Numbered from the stretch's first letter, positions 33,901 through 44,254 are shown. The stretch: DNA of 64,000 nt from Halichoerus grypus (GCF_964656455.1 NC_135726.1:18983168-19047167), one strand, 5' to 3'. Numbers and translations: made by a program. Notes: generated from the letters alone by a model not told the origin.

Positions 33901-36900
33901 AAGTGTTAAGAACCTCAATGCTGGGATCGTCATGGTCATCACCACCCTTACGCCCTCTACCCCCTTACCCAATGCTCCGCCGAGCTGCGTCAGGGTCTGT
34001 GGCCAGCACTGAGCCAATCAGAGGTTTCTTCTGGTTCTCCCGCAGCTGGAAGTGGTAGAAGGACTGCTTGAAGTTGGGGGGCTCGTCCACATCTGTGACG
34101 TTGATGATGACACGGGCGGTTTTTCGGATGGAGACGCTGCTCAGGTAGTGGAGGTTGATGGTGGGGTCTGTGGCCTCTATGGTGAAGGTGTATTGCTGAA
34201 TGTATTCGTAGTCCAGGGGCTGTGGAAGGGACAAGTATGGCGAGTACCTGCTCTGAGCCAAGCACGTGACATGTGATCTTCACAGCAACCCCACAAGTTT
34301 TACAGATGGGAGGGGGAGCTGTGGCCCAGAGAAGTGGTGTTTCCAGGGTCATCAAGAGGAGGGAAGGGGAGAGTGGCTGGGGCTCGCTGGCTGTCTTCGG
34401 CTGCCCCCTCCCACTGCATCTCAGCAGCCTCAGGGCTGCCTCCCAACCCTAGCTCTGTGACTGGCCCTGTTCTAAGTGTTGAGGACACTACTGGGGCTCT
34501 CCGTGACGCGGGTGCCCAGGGCAGGCCAGAAAGTGCAAGAGTGAAAGCCCCCTGGAGCCCTCAGCCAATCCCACAGCTCCCTCCTGCTCAGCTCCTGCAA
34601 CTCTGAGGCCTGTTCCACACCATTCCTCAGATGTCCCCAGTGGGACTGTGCCCCCCTTGCCCGCAGTGATAACCTGATAGTTAGGGAGCCTGTGTTCTTC
34701 CCTTTATGTGGCACTGCTCCTGGGGCGTCACTTCCCAAGTAAATGATTTACACCCAAATCCTTGCCTTAAGGTCTGCCTCTGGGGTAACCCAGCCTAAGG
34801 CACTGACCCTTCTCTCCTGGCTCCCCTTTCCCACCTCCGGGGTCACAAGCTCTAAGAGCGCAAGGCTAGCTCTGAGCTGACCCAGAATGGACACCTTTGA
34901 TGGCCTCTGACCTTGCGGTAGCCCCTGGATGCGTCCTGGGAATGCGGGGAGCCCCAAACCCCACATCTGATGTCATCGCTGCATGCCTACAAACCTTCAT
35001 GGGCTTGATGATGCCCTCATTGTGGTTGGGGTCCGTCTCGATGGTGAAGGTGTCCCTGTATTCACCCTGCACGATGCTGTACTTGGTCATCCGGTTCTGG
35101 GGCTCGTCTGGGTCCTCAACGAACAGAGAGCCCAGGGAGCTGCCCACGCGGATGTCTTCAGGCACGGCAAATGTGTACTTGGCTGATGCAAATAGGGTGC
35201 CCCCAAGGGCATTGGGTTAATGAGATAGACCCTTATATTATCCTAATACATTTTTATACAGGAAATGGGCACAATAAAATAATAATAATAGTAATACAAC
35301 CTCTGGAATTTGGGGTCCCAAGGCAAAGAGGTTCTGCTCTATCTGTCCTTCTATCCATCCATCCATTTAACAAATAGTAATTGAGCACCTACTGCATGCT
35401 AGGTACTCTGCTAGGGGACCTATCATTTGACAAGAGAGACAAGTTCTACCTTTAGCTAGCTTCTGTCACTTCAGGCTGTCCTTGGGGTGGCTGAGCCTCT
35501 GAATTACACCTCAGCACTGGAGGGTATAAATGATGAACCGTCTGACTTTCCTCCCCAGCCCTAACCAAGGCATGGGAAAAGCTCTTGTCAGACACTTTTT
35601 GTGGGGAGAGAATTAGTCTGTGGGTGGGCTCAGGGCCCAGCCTCAGCTCTGGATATGGAACTTTGCCATACCCCTGTTCACCAGCTCACAGGGATTTTCT
35701 AGCTAGGGCCTGGATTTTTCTGAGCCCGTAGAAACTGGGTGAAACTATTCCTCTCTGGTAGTGGGATTCAGGGTACGGTGGTGGCACACAGCAGGGAGCA
35801 TGATTTCCCTGTGGCCTGTGAGGGCACTGTGGCAGGTGGCATTTGGACAGCCTTGGGGACGTGTGCAGGGATGGGGAGCAGAACCTCTGCCTGCACCAAA
35901 ATGACTTTCCTGGGCCTTGCACCCACCCTGGGGTCAAGGAACAGAGGGACACTGGGCTTCTCCACAAGATCCCCCAGGTCACTGAATCTGGATTCTCCCA
36001 ACCCCCGTCCTCCCCAGGACCCTGGGGGAAAAGCTCACGCTGGGTAAAGATGGGGAAATTGTCATTGATGTCCTGCAGAGTGATCAGCACCGTAGCTGTG
36101 CCTGACTCCCCACGGAGGCCCTGGGCATCTCGCGCTTCCACCACGATTTCATACTTGGCCTGCACCTCTCGGTCCAAGGTTTTGGTTGTCGTGAAAATGA
36201 GTCCTGCAAAAAGTGTGCCAGCAGCAGGCATGTTACTTGGAGGGCTTTTGGAAAATACCGGTGCCTGGGCCCTATCCGGAGAGCACTCCCTGACTTAAAA
36301 GCTCCCCAGGTGATTCCACTGTGCAGCCAGGGCTGAGAACTGCTGGCCAACCACCCCCACCCCCCGCCCCTGCTTCATACCCTGCTCTGCTGGACCAAAG
36401 CTGCCCAAACAGTTTGGTCCAATATTGGTCCTAGCTGTGTGGGGCGTGGTGTTGAGAAAGAGTGTGAGGCCACGGCTAGGCTTAGCGTGGAAAGCTATGA
36501 TGGATTAGTGATGGCCTGCCTAGGCACGTCATCGGTTGGGGTGGTCTCTGTGCTTTGTTGTACTTGCCATCCTTCTGAAAGACAGTGTGCCCAGGCCTGA
36601 CCACCTGGACTTCTCTCTTGCTCCCCAAACTCGGTCCTTACGGTTTTTAAAGTTACACTGAGTGGATACTTACTATGGGCCGTGTATTCTCTATATTTTA
36701 TTTCATTTAAGCTTCACAGCTGCCATGCAAAATGGATACACGTTTTCCCATCTTCAGGATGAGGTAACTAAGGCTCGCAGAGGTTAGTTGACTTGCCTAA
36801 GGTCTTTGGAGGGAGTGAGTAGCAGGAGTGGGTTTGGAAACTGGATCGGTCCTACTCTACACCCAGAGCTGCTAACCAGCATTCTCTTCTGCTTCTTGTG

Positions 36901-39900
36901 TCACAGCTTGGGTCCTGGTTTATTTCCTGGACTGAGTCCGTGTTTTGGCAGCTGTCTGCTTCCTTCTCCCCTCATCAGCCACCTTGTCCTAATGGGTAGA
37001 AGCAACCGTTTCCATAGGATAGTGTGGTTGGGTGATAGGTGACACCTGTCAGACTAGACTTTGCTCAGCTGCTGCACATGGAATATCCACCCCTACCCTG
37101 CTCCAAGCCAGGGCCTGCCCCGGAGCGTTAGTAACACAGACCGGAACCATCAATAGCAAAATATTCTTCTCCCTTCAGGATTTGGTACATGACAGAGGCG
37201 TGGTCTGCCACAGTAGGGTCATCTGCATCGACTGCTGTCACACGGATGACGGAGGTCCCTGAGGAAAGAGAATCCGGGGGTTACTGCCTTGGGACTGCTG
37301 GCCCCTTGCCCCATTCCAGATGAGGACAGGTGGGGCCCAGGCTGTTCCCTTAACCCAGCTCCCCCAGGCCCTGGGGGGGAGAAAAGGCTGCGTGGTGGTC
37401 TGAGGAGCCTGCACGGGGGCAGAGTGCTGGCACATACCCACGGCCGACATCTCTGGCACGGAGGCGTTGAACAGCCGGTGCGTGAACACAGGCCAGTTGT
37501 CGTTCACGTCGTGAACTTTGATGGTGAAGCTGGACGGAGACTCTAGGTTCTGGTTGGTATTCTTGTCTACCACAAGGGCAGTAAGGTGGTACTCCGGGAT
37601 CTTCTCCCTGTCCAGCCTCTCAAAGGCATACACGTCGCCTGTGTCCTCCCTGACCCGGAAGACCTTGCCCACAGAGTCTCCTTTGAGCACATACTTGGCG
37701 TTCTTGCGGTTCACGCTCGATTTGATCTAGGAAAGAAGAGGCGCCGTGAGCTGAGGATGGGCAGAGGTGGCTGTGTGTGCATGTCGTTGTGCACGCACAC
37801 ATGTGAGTGTACAAGTGTATGTAGGTAGTGGTGTGTGCGTGCACACCTGCATGTTTGTGCACGTGTGTGGACACGTGTGTGGTGCTGGCCAGGGATCCTA
37901 AGTGTGGCACCTGCATCTTTCACAAGCGTCTCTGACTGGTCATTAGCACGCGTTGTTCTCAGCCAGGTCCCTGCGAACACCACATTTGTGGGACTTGCCC
38001 AGCACGCTGCCCTCGTAGGCCTAGAGCAGTGCTTGGAACGTCGCAGGTGCTTACAAAAAGATTTTTGGGTGAAAGAGTATACTTGGTGCCAATGGAAGGC
38101 AAGGGGTATTTTGCCCCTTACTAGTCGCTTCAGCTCTTAAGCTCTCTGAGTTGTGGTAACCTCATCTGTAAAGTGGAGATAATATCGCTTCTGATGGGCT
38201 GCTCTAACAGGCAGAACGACGGCACTTTTGAAAGTCAGTTCCAGGAAACACTGGTGTCTTTTGTTGTTCCACACGAAAATTCGGGCCCATTGAGCTGGGA
38301 GATGGCTTGCACCGGCCAGCCAACTTACATTTTTAGGAATGTTTGTGAGCTGCTTGTTAAGCACAGCCATTATTAAAAATCCAGTTATATCAATGTATCA
38401 ATTAAATGAATCCTATTAAAAACAAAGGTAGCCTACTCAAAATTCATTGCTTCCTCATGATTGTACTATATTTTACTATGTTCTTGAGGTTATGTATATG
38501 TTGAATGATGGAAATACCACACAGTGCGGTGTTAATATGTATCTTTTCACAACTCTGCCTTCAGTGCCATCAAGTTGGGAGCTTGAAACAGACATGGTGA
38601 AAGTATTTCCGCATGGAAATGAACAAATGCTATGAATCAGGACTTTTTCTCCTGGAGAACCAGTTGTCAAACATTTATCAGCACACTACTGGTTCCGTCA
38701 ATTTAGTTTTGGAATGGTACATAAAATGTTCTCTTCTTGGAGATTTACAATGCATAGCCCTATAGAAAAAAACTCTAATGAGCTTTAACTCAGGATTTCC
38801 CATTGCAATAAGAATACTTTTTGTTTGTAACATACACTATTAGTGCCCTAAGGATCAAGATTTATTCATTTTTTAAAACAAATTTTAAAAATATTTAATT
38901 AATTAATTAATTTGAGAGAGAATGAGAGAGACAGAGAGCATGAGATAGGGGAGGGTCAGAGGGAGAAGCAGACTGCCGGCCAAGCAGGGAGCCCACCGCG
39001 GGGCTTGATCCCAGGACCCTGAGACCATGACCTGAGCTAAAGGCAGATGCTTAACTGACTGAGCCACCCAGGTGCCCCAGGAACAAGATTTAGAAAAAGA
39101 TTTGAAAGCTAATGTACGTAAAGCAACTTACACAGGCTTTCAATAAATACCTGTTATTATTCATGGTGGATCCATATGTTAAAAGATATTAGGTTAGAAG
39201 TGCTAAACGTTTCATTTATAGAATCTTAGAAACAGAGACACTTAGGAATATAAGAGAATCCTATTTCATGCATGTAAAGTGGTACTCCCATAGATGGTTA
39301 GAATGTTAAAAAAATATAGTTCAATTCAATTAAAAGTATATAAATCGGATGCCTATAAGGTGCCAAGCAGCACACTGGAAGCACAGAGGTAAGCCAGACC
39401 CTATTCCTGCTCTCAGGGCTGAGACTCTGAGGAAGGGCAATATGTAAGGGTCCAGGGAGCAAGAGCCTGAGTGAAGGTGTCTGATGAGGAGAACCGAGAA
39501 AGAGTGGGTCTCAAGACAGGAGGGGGAGCGTCAAGAAGGGTGTGGTCAAATCCCATGAGTCTGGAAGACATCCCTAGGGTTGAGCAGCAGTGCAGACCCT
39601 GGAGCCCTTGGTGAGAGCAGCACTGGGGTGAGGGGTGGTGGGGTGGGAAGCCAGATGACAGAACTTGGAGAAGACTCTGCAAGGTGTGGAAGTGGGGACT
39701 GGAAGTGAGGACCCTCTGCTTTGGGTGGAGCAGGGCCTCGGTGTGCTGGGGCCAGGCGGGTTCATGAGGGGGTCCCAAGACCCAGGGGCCAGGACATATG
39801 ACGAACAGTGGGTCAGGAGGCAAGAAGCAAATGCCCCAGCTCTGCAACCTGTGGCTTGGGGGGAACAGTGGGGATTCAAGGAGAAGGGACAGTCTGGGAC

Positions 39901-41743
39901 TCTGTGTGAGTTGCTTAGGGTTCGTTGGTAGTTCCAAACTTGGTTCTGCGGGGCGGTGTGTGTTAGGACCCACAAGGGCAGGGGTAGTGATGGGGACTGA
40001 CTGAGCTTTGACCTATTTTATTGGAATTCTGCATAAGATTCCATTTGAGTATAAGCTCCGTCCCTTGTGCTCACTTCGGCGGCACATATACTAAAAAGCT
40101 CCTTTCCTCCAACATTTAATTTTTTAGAATAGTTTTAGATTTATAGAAAAATCGAGAAGATAGTACAGAGTTGTCATGCATCCTGCTCCCAATTTCCATG
40201 ATTATCAACATTTTATGTTAGTATGGTACCTTTGTTATCATTAGTGGGCCGATACTGATACATTTGTAGTAACTGGGGTCCATTGTTCATACAGATGCCC
40301 TCAGTTTTTGCTTCATGTCCTCTCTCTGCTCTAGGAGCCCATCCAGGACACCCCATTACATCTAGTCATCACTTTGGGCTCCTCATGACTATGACAGTTT
40401 CTCAGACTTTCAGTGTTTTTGATGAGTACTGATCAGGTATTTTGTAGGATGCTTCTCTACTGGAGTTTATCTGATATTTTTCTCATAATCAGACTGAGAT
40501 TATGGGTTTCTGGGAGCCCCCCCTTTTTTAAATTATCACTGTATTTGGATATAACATCTTAATGCTGAAAGCCATGCTGACCCGTATTTGTGGATTCAGA
40601 AGGCTGCTCAGAGCTCACTCCCATTGTCCAACCAGTCTGTAAACAAAGGCTCCGGACAGTGGCCTTGATAAACAGGGATTTCCTTCCCTCAGATTATGTC
40701 TTTGGGAGCCAGGAGGCGATCCTTGGAGCCTCATCCATGCCTCTCCCAGGCGCCCTGTTCCTTCCCAGGGTGGGGACTGCATGTGGCTTCTCTGTCCCGT
40801 GCGTGGCTCCATGCCAGGTGCCAAGTGAACGCTCTTAGCAGATGATGGCAGGCCTGACGCTCTTCCTGCTGCTTGAAGACCCTTGGGAGAGGAGAGCCCT
40901 CTGAAGGTTACCGTGTCAGGGCTGCGCATGATGCAGGTGGCTTCCGCTTTCTGCTGGCTCTTCCTTACTCACCCTGCAGATTTTCCTCGGGGCTGGCCAT
41001 TCTCATCAGTGGCTGATTCATGGCACAGTTATCCCATTGGGAAAGATGTAGGTGGGTTGATGACATTTTCCTCTATGATGCAGAGTTCACATTTGTGTTG
41101 GAAGTCGGGAACCCTGTGCTTTCCTAGGGCTAGGTTCTCTTCAGGCTCTGTCTGGGTCTCACCATGTGACCCTGGTCAAGCATCTTTCTCTCTGAGTGGC
41201 CATCCTGAGGCATTGAAATTTCCCAACCATTCTAGGGAGCCAGAGGAGCCCGTGGGCACAGTCAGCTAGCTGGTTGTGGGCAGGCTGCGAGTGGACATTC
41301 CCCGGCCGGCCCCACCCCCAGCTGCTGTGGCGTCAGCTTCCGTCTGCTGTCCCCATCACCGCCTTTCCCTTCAGCGTCATGACCATTTCTACCAGCTCTA
41401 TCCGCTCTACCACCATTACCTTCACAGCCATCGGCCCCACCCTGACAGCCAGGACGGAATGTGTCACCAGTGGTCCCACCACCACCATCACTGTGGGCCG
41501 CCCGCTGCGGCCGCCACGCCTGCTCCAGGGCCCGAGCCTTACCTTGCCCACATAATGGGGCAGCGAGGTGTTTTTCTCTTCATCAATGTGCATCTGGTTC
41601 CAAATCCAGTCTCTCTTCTGGCGCCGGTGGGTGGGCAGCAGACCGGGGGAGTCCGGTCGGGCAGGGCTGGTGTCCGCCGCAGTTGCCACCAGCAGGCCCA
41701 GGCAGGTGCCCGCCGAGGCGAGCAGCAGCATGAGCACCTGCAT
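24428..41743 (-). CDS. CDH5: CDH5, vascular endothelial cadherin (11 coding exons)
   Basis: CDH5 is a calcium-dependent homophilic adhesion receptor of endothelial adherens junctions, linking neighbouring cells to the actin cytoskeleton through beta-/gamma-catenin and p120-catenin. Joining 41743-41543, 37726-37438, 37258-37142, 36203-36039, 35182-34995, 34219-33969, 30888-30746, 29154-29030, 28698-28590, 26501-26256 and 24948-24428 gives 2355 bases, which is 784 codons plus stop. The protein has a signal peptide (about 1-23), an RRQKR cleavage site (40-44) and a mature start DWIWN with the two type II anchor tryptophans (46, 48). Calcium motifs are DVNDN (140-144), DINDN (247-251), DVDEP (363-367) and DENDN (469-473). 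The membrane helix is at about 596-619. The tail keeps TYDEE (643-647), TSYDV and the catenin-binding region, and ends EELVY. Length equals human CDH5, and all introns are GT-AG. No break was found. Confidence 0.97.
24949..26255. other. CDH5: CDH5 intron 11
   Basis: The 1.3-kb intron holds a poly-A run near 25798-25815 and AT-rich sequence at 25870-26035, with an L2/MIR-like tail ('ctcaaaatgtataaattgaa'). The antisense open frame crossing from exon 12 into this intron is not a gene. Confidence 0.7.
26256..26501 (-). CDS. CDH5: CDH5 exon 11 (EC5 end and start of membrane helix)
   Basis: The acceptor tttccag ends at 26502, and the donor is gtcagt from 26255. It encodes residues 530 (split Asp) to 611 and the first base of 612. 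It contains the KYGQFDRE segment, the membrane-proximal cysteines (CKCNEHGEFTYC) typical of the fifth cadherin repeat, and the first half of the helix (VLVAIFLCILTIT). Phase agrees with both neighbours. Confidence 0.98.
26502..28589. other. CDH5: CDH5 intron 10
   Basis: The 2.1-kb intron has a MER5A-like DNA-transposon remnant at about 27085-27250 ('cagtggttccacatacagaa'). An AT-rich stretch lies at about 27370-27480, with 'aattacattttgttattaag'. No exon is seen besides those of CDH5. Confidence 0.55.
28590..28698 (-). CDS. CDH5: CDH5 exon 10 (EC5)
   Basis: The acceptor is tactccag, and the donor is gtatgc from 28589. It encodes residues 494-529 plus the first base of 530: LVVQISAIDKDITPRDVKFK, then the FTLTDNH segment with an N-F-T glycosylation site. 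It carries one more residue than human in the STEDSNF loop. Confidence 0.97.
28699..29029. other. CDH5: CDH5 intron 9
   Basis: A 331-bp intron with nothing notable except a G/T-rich stretch (TGGTGGTGGTG-like) at about 28725-28770. Confidence 0.7.
29030..29154 (-). CDS. CDH5: CDH5 exon 9 (EC4-EC5 border)
   Basis: The acceptor is cccctgcag, and the donor is gtgagt from 29029. It encodes the split Gly452 and residues 453-493. The calcium-binding DENDNPPEF motif at 469-476 marks the end of the fourth cadherin repeat. A second possible acceptor 13 bases further in (ACAG at the TGK site) would break the frame, so the outer one is chosen. It also matches the family sequence PTGKES. Confidence 0.97.
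29155..30745. other. CDH5: CDH5 intron 8
   Basis: The intron is AT-rich from 29355 to 29890, probably an old interspersed repeat that I cannot assign. A MER5A-like DNA-transposon remnant lies at about 30430-30625 ('ggtgatgtggatgctgctgg'). No other gene is seen. Confidence 0.55.
30746..30888 (-). CDS. CDH5: CDH5 exon 8 (EC4)
   Basis: The acceptor is cctggcag, and the donor is gtgagt from 30745. It encodes the end of Gly404 to the first base of Gly452: YSIRKTSDKGQFFR, the LDRE calcium motif (ELDRE), and the YNLTVEAKELD strand. There is an N-L-T glycosylation site. Phases 2 and 1 match the neighbours. Confidence 0.98.
31191..31309 (+). mobile_element. Very short carnivore-type L1 3' end with target-site duplication
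   Basis: About 97 bp (31202-31298) begin 'actgggtgttatatgcaac' and finish with 'gaacataataaaaaaaa', which is typical of the 3' end of carnivore L1s. GAAAAGATAGC flanks it at 31191-31201 and 31299-31309. It is an extreme 5' truncation. Confidence 0.8.
31310..33310 (+). mobile_element. Old L1/HAL1-like sequence
   Basis: This is AT-rich, A-biased plus-strand sequence. The segment 31510-31960 looks like a decayed L1 or HAL1 ORF1 region. The segment 32880-33300 resembles the middle of L1 ORF2 ('taataaatggtgctagcaca', 'aatagattcgtgtatattat'). All frames are broken. The family assignment is tentative. Confidence 0.5.
33969..34219 (-). CDS. CDH5: CDH5 exon 7 (EC3-EC4)
   Basis: The acceptor is cttccacag, and the donor is gtaagg from 33968. 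It encodes residues 321-403 plus two bases of Gly404: PLDYEYIQQY, EATDPT, the calcium motif DVDEPP (363-368), and the ENQKKPLIGSVLATDPDA segment. The loop LSSVSIRKTA is one residue longer than in human and diverged. Confidence 0.98.
34220..34994. other. CDH5: CDH5 intron 6
   Basis: A 775-bp GC-moderate intron with no exon or clear repeat. Short open frames on both strands are unsupported. Confidence 0.7.
34995..35182 (-). CDS. CDH5: CDH5 exon 6 (EC3)
   Basis: The acceptor is tgcatcag, and the donor is gtttgt from 34994. It completes Pro258 and encodes 259-320: KYTFAVPEDIRVGSSLG, then the FVEDPDEPQNRMTKYSI calcium region, ending IIKPMK. The donor lacks G at +5, so it is weaker than its neighbours. 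Confidence 0.98.
35183..36038. other. CDH5: CDH5 intron 5
   Basis: The 856-bp intron contains a MIR-like tail at about 35345-35430 ('tgagcacctactgcatgcta') and AT-rich (AAT)n at 35276-35292. There are no other exons. Confidence 0.7.
36039..36203 (-). CDS. CDH5: CDH5 exon 5 (EC2)
   Basis: The acceptor is tttttgcag, and the donor is gtgagc from 36038. It encodes the end of Gly203, residues 204-257 and the first base of Pro258. The LDRE motif and the KYEIVVEARDAQGLRGESG segment are clear, and the calcium motif DINDN (247-251) ends the second cadherin repeat. Confidence 0.98.
36204..37141. other. CDH5: CDH5 intron 4 with MER5A-like and MIR remnants
   Basis: The segment 36225-36355 resembles MER5A ('gctccccaggtgattccact'). 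The segment 36655-36810 is a MIR ('aggatgaggtaactaaggct'). The remainder is unique sequence without exons. Confidence 0.6.
37142..37258 (-). CDS. CDH5: CDH5 exon 4 (EC2)
   Basis: The acceptor is tttcctcag, and the donor is gtctgt from 37141. It encodes the end of Gly164, residues 165-202 and the first base of Gly203. It has VTAVDADDPT, the calcium-binding DADDP motif of the second repeat, and YFAIDGSG. The donor GTCTGT is weak (no purine at +3, no G at +5), but the phase is right and the protein runs on without interruption. Confidence 0.97.
37259..37437. other. CDH5: CDH5 intron 3
   Basis: A 179-bp intron, the shortest of the gene, with no feature apart from its splice sites. Confidence 0.85.
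37438..37726 (-). CDS. CDH5: CDH5 exon 3 (EC1)
   Basis: The acceptor is tttcctag, and the donor is gtatgt from 37437. It encodes residues 68-163 and the first base of Gly164. It contains the first repeat with ERLDRE, the conserved SPSSFTIKVHDVNDNWPVF block (calcium motif 140-144), and an N-A-S glycosylation site at 154-156. Confidence 0.98.
37770..37880. repeat. Degenerate (GT)n / (TGTGCA)n tract
   Basis: Interrupted GTGTGCAT, GCACACA and GTGTGTGG units with strong alternating purine-pyrimidine character lie just inside intron 2, about 45 bases from the exon 3 acceptor. Confidence 0.75.
38851..39092 (-). mobile_element. SINEC with target-site duplication
   Basis: Reverse-oriented: T-rich and (TTAA)n tail, GAGA stretch, the 'gggcttgatcccaggaccct' body, then the tRNA-like head ending 'gagccacccaggtgcccc'. 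The duplication agga(t/a)caagattta is at 38851-38864 and 39079-39092. It lies in CDH5 intron 2, so it is in sense with the gene. Confidence 0.95.
40067..40096 (+). pseudogene. U6 snRNA 5'-end fragment (30 nt)
   Basis: Thirty bases match the first 30 of U6 snRNA, with the loop 'ttcggcggcacatatacta' and two substitutions. The match stops where U6 would continue into the ACAGAGA region. It cannot be functional. It abuts antisense L1 3' sequence. Confidence 0.85.
40098..40545 (-). mobile_element. L1 3'-region remnant
   Basis: Plus-strand words such as 'tttagatttatagaaaaatc', 'tcaacattttatgttagtat' and 'gatgagtactgatcaggtat' are the reverse complement of the same old L1 3' region seen at 12.7-13.1 kb. 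Confidence 0.65.
41543..41743 (-). CDS. CDH5: CDH5 exon 2, coding part (signal peptide and propeptide)
   Basis: The exon runs from 41761 (acceptor tctccccag) to 41543 (donor gtaagg). Its first 18 bases are 5' UTR, and the ATG is at 41743-41741. It encodes residues 1-67. The hydrophobic signal segment is LMLLLASAGTCLGLLVATA, and the LLPTHRRQKR furin-type site follows. The mature EC1 starts DWIWNQMHIDEEKNTS, with a possible N-glycosylation site at 58-60. The ATG matches the human start by position and flanking sequence. Confidence 0.98.
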
Positions 41744-44254
41744 CTTCTGAGAGGCACCGATCTGGGGAGAGAGAGGAGACCCCACCAAGGCGTGGCTGTC
41801 ACTACTCTGGCGCGTGAGCAACTCCCTGCTGCCGACGGAAGTTCCCTCATGTGTTCACTCTGTTGTCCTTTCCTCTCTGCTGATACCAGCAGAACCAGAT
41901 GCCGTTCCTGCCCCCAAATCGCTCCCGGTCTGGGAGAGGGAGGCAGACACAGAAACACCTCCTCCTCAAGTGTCACATGTGCTGGTGTGGAAGCGAGCGC
42001 AGGCGACCGTGGAACCCTCAGGAGGGCTGGAGGGAAGGTTTCCTGGAGGAGAGGGTGATGCTCATGCTGACGGTAGCTCCCAAAGCCTGGTGCCATGGGC
42101 GCCCCTGTAACCCTCCTTTTACGCACGAGAGGTTAAGTCCACACTGGAGTGGGTGGTGGGGCTGGGAATAGAGCCTTGGTGTCTGACCTCAGCAGCTATC
42201 ACTTATCAAGTACTTATTACAAGCCTGACACCGTTCCCAGCACTTTATGGGTGTCATCTCATTTAATTTTCCTAGTTACTCTCGAAGTGGATATAATTAT
42301 AACCCTCACGTGACCAATAAGCCGAAGAACAGAGGGGTTTAGTTAACATTCCCGAGGTCGCCTAGACAGTGAGCCCCAGAGCCAGGCTTGAACCAAGTCT
42401 GCCTGGCCCCGAAGTTCTTGTTTTTTCCCACTGCCCTCTCTTGTCCTAGCAGCTGCTGCGGGGTGGGACTTCAAGACGCCTATGAACAAACATGCCCCCC
42501 GCCAGCACGAGAGCCCCTGTGGCCGTGTTGCTTTGATGCTGTCTTCAGAAAGCTCTTAGGAAACCCCAATGTCTTAACCCAGAGGGTCAGGCCCTCACCA
42601 GGCCCAGAGCTCACAGCTGGTGATCAGTTTAGAAACTGTCGCAAGAGCAGGAGTGGGGGAGGGCAGGGGAGTGAGGGGCTGGGCTCACAGGACTGGCTTC
42701 ATAATTTGTGGGGCCCAGTGCAAAATGGAAGCGTGGGACCCTTTGTTCAAAAAGTATTAAGAATTTCAAGATGGAGACAGAAGAATATGAAAGCAGGCAT
42801 CAAGCGCAGGGCCCAGTGTGCTTGCAGGCCCTGAAAGGCAGCCCTTGGGACAGGGAATCAGCCTGGACCTGAATCGTGGGTCACCCACAAATCAGAGCCT
42901 GGCTTCATCCTGAATTCTAGGAAGGGGGATTTTTCCCCACTGCCCTATGGTGGGTGAAGGCTGTGACTTTGGCTATTACTGTGCTCTCCCAACATTCACC
43001 CCATTAGTCTACTCATGCTGGGCCCCTGTGCCACTGTTCTGTGGCTCCTGGGTAAGTTCAGGGGCAGAGGGCAGGTTGGTGGGAGTGGGAACCAGGGCTC
43101 CTGCTTGGAAGGACCACTCACTGGATGCTGGATGGGAGGCCGCCACCCAGGTTGTCCCCCACCTTGGCCCGAGGGAGAGTCTGGATTCTGAACATTACCA
43201 GAGGTTTGTAAACTCTAGTAACATTTCCTCTGAGACGCTGGCGCCATGCTGTCCTCAGTGAGGGCCCAGTATGTCTGCGCTGGGCTAGCCTGGCCTCTGG
43301 GTCTGCTGACCTTAGCATCTGAGGCCCCTACCCTGTAATCCCTGCTGCTGGCCCAGGAGGAAGCAGGCTCCCAGGGTTGGGTGGGAGAGAGTGCTGGAGC
43401 ATGCCCCAGAATGCATGTGCTGTGTGCCTGGGGAGAGGTTCTGGGTCTCAGTTTCCTCATTTGTGAGGTGGTGGAACTGGAGGAGGCTTGGTCTCCACTG
43501 AGGTAGGACATGGAGAGGGTAGCCATTTTAGGTGGGAGGAAGGCAGTGAACAAAGACTTGGGAAGGTTGGGCGTGCTGGCCAGGAAGCTGGTTCTGACTC
43601 AGGGGAGGTGGCCAGCATGTCCCTGCCCCAGCTTTGCCGGGCCCAGGCCTGGCGGGTCATTTCCTTTTTTGCCTACAAAGGAACTTTGAGTTTTGGTTCT
43701 TTCTTCCTCTCAAGTGAGAAGTGACTCAAAAATGAAAAAGTAGAACAAACAGAAGTGAAACTGAGAAACAAGGAGAGAGAGTCCTCAGGCCTTTAGACAG
43801 GATGGAGTGAGAACCCAGGCACTGAGCCAAATGGGTATTGAGTGCCTACTATATGTGGGTTCTGTAATGGGCACTGGGGTACAACAGTGAGCAGGGCACA
43901 TGGGGCCTGTACTCAGGGACTGCACACTATAGTGGGAACACCAGGAAAATAAGCAAATATGGAAAACACCAGCTAGTGATACATTGGGGGGTGCAACAGA
44001 GAGAGGGGGTGGCTGACTAAGACTCTGAGGTCAGGGGAGGCCTCTCAGAGAGATGACACTTCAGCCAGCATCTGAGTGTTAGTCTTAGGAATACCAGGGG
44101 AAGGGCATTCCAGGCAGAAGGATCAGCACATGCAAAGGCCCTGCGGTAGAAAACTGGTTGGTGTGCTTGAAGAAACAAAAGAAGTCCCCAGGTCAGGTAG
44201 AAATGAGCAACAAGGGGTGAGAGACAGGAAGAGGTGACCAGGTCAGTGTGGCAG

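Larger units (their letters stand above)
30889..33968. other. CDH5: CDH5 intron 7
   Basis: The 3.1-kb intron is largely made of L1-derived DNA, described separately. A TG-rich microsatellite sits at about 32040-32068. No additional exon is seen. Confidence 0.7.
37727..41542. other. CDH5: CDH5 intron 2
   Basis: The 3.8-kb intron contains a GT-rich degenerate tract (37770-37880), a SINEC (38851-39092), a U6 snRNA 5' fragment (40067-40096) and L1 3' sequence (40098-40540). No other exon is seen. Confidence 0.75.

Noticed and set aside
40067..40096. Functional U6 snRNA gene
   Set aside because: Only the first 30 nt are present, there is no ACAGAGA or internal stem-loop region, no T-run terminator in place, and no proximal or distal sequence elements were seen.
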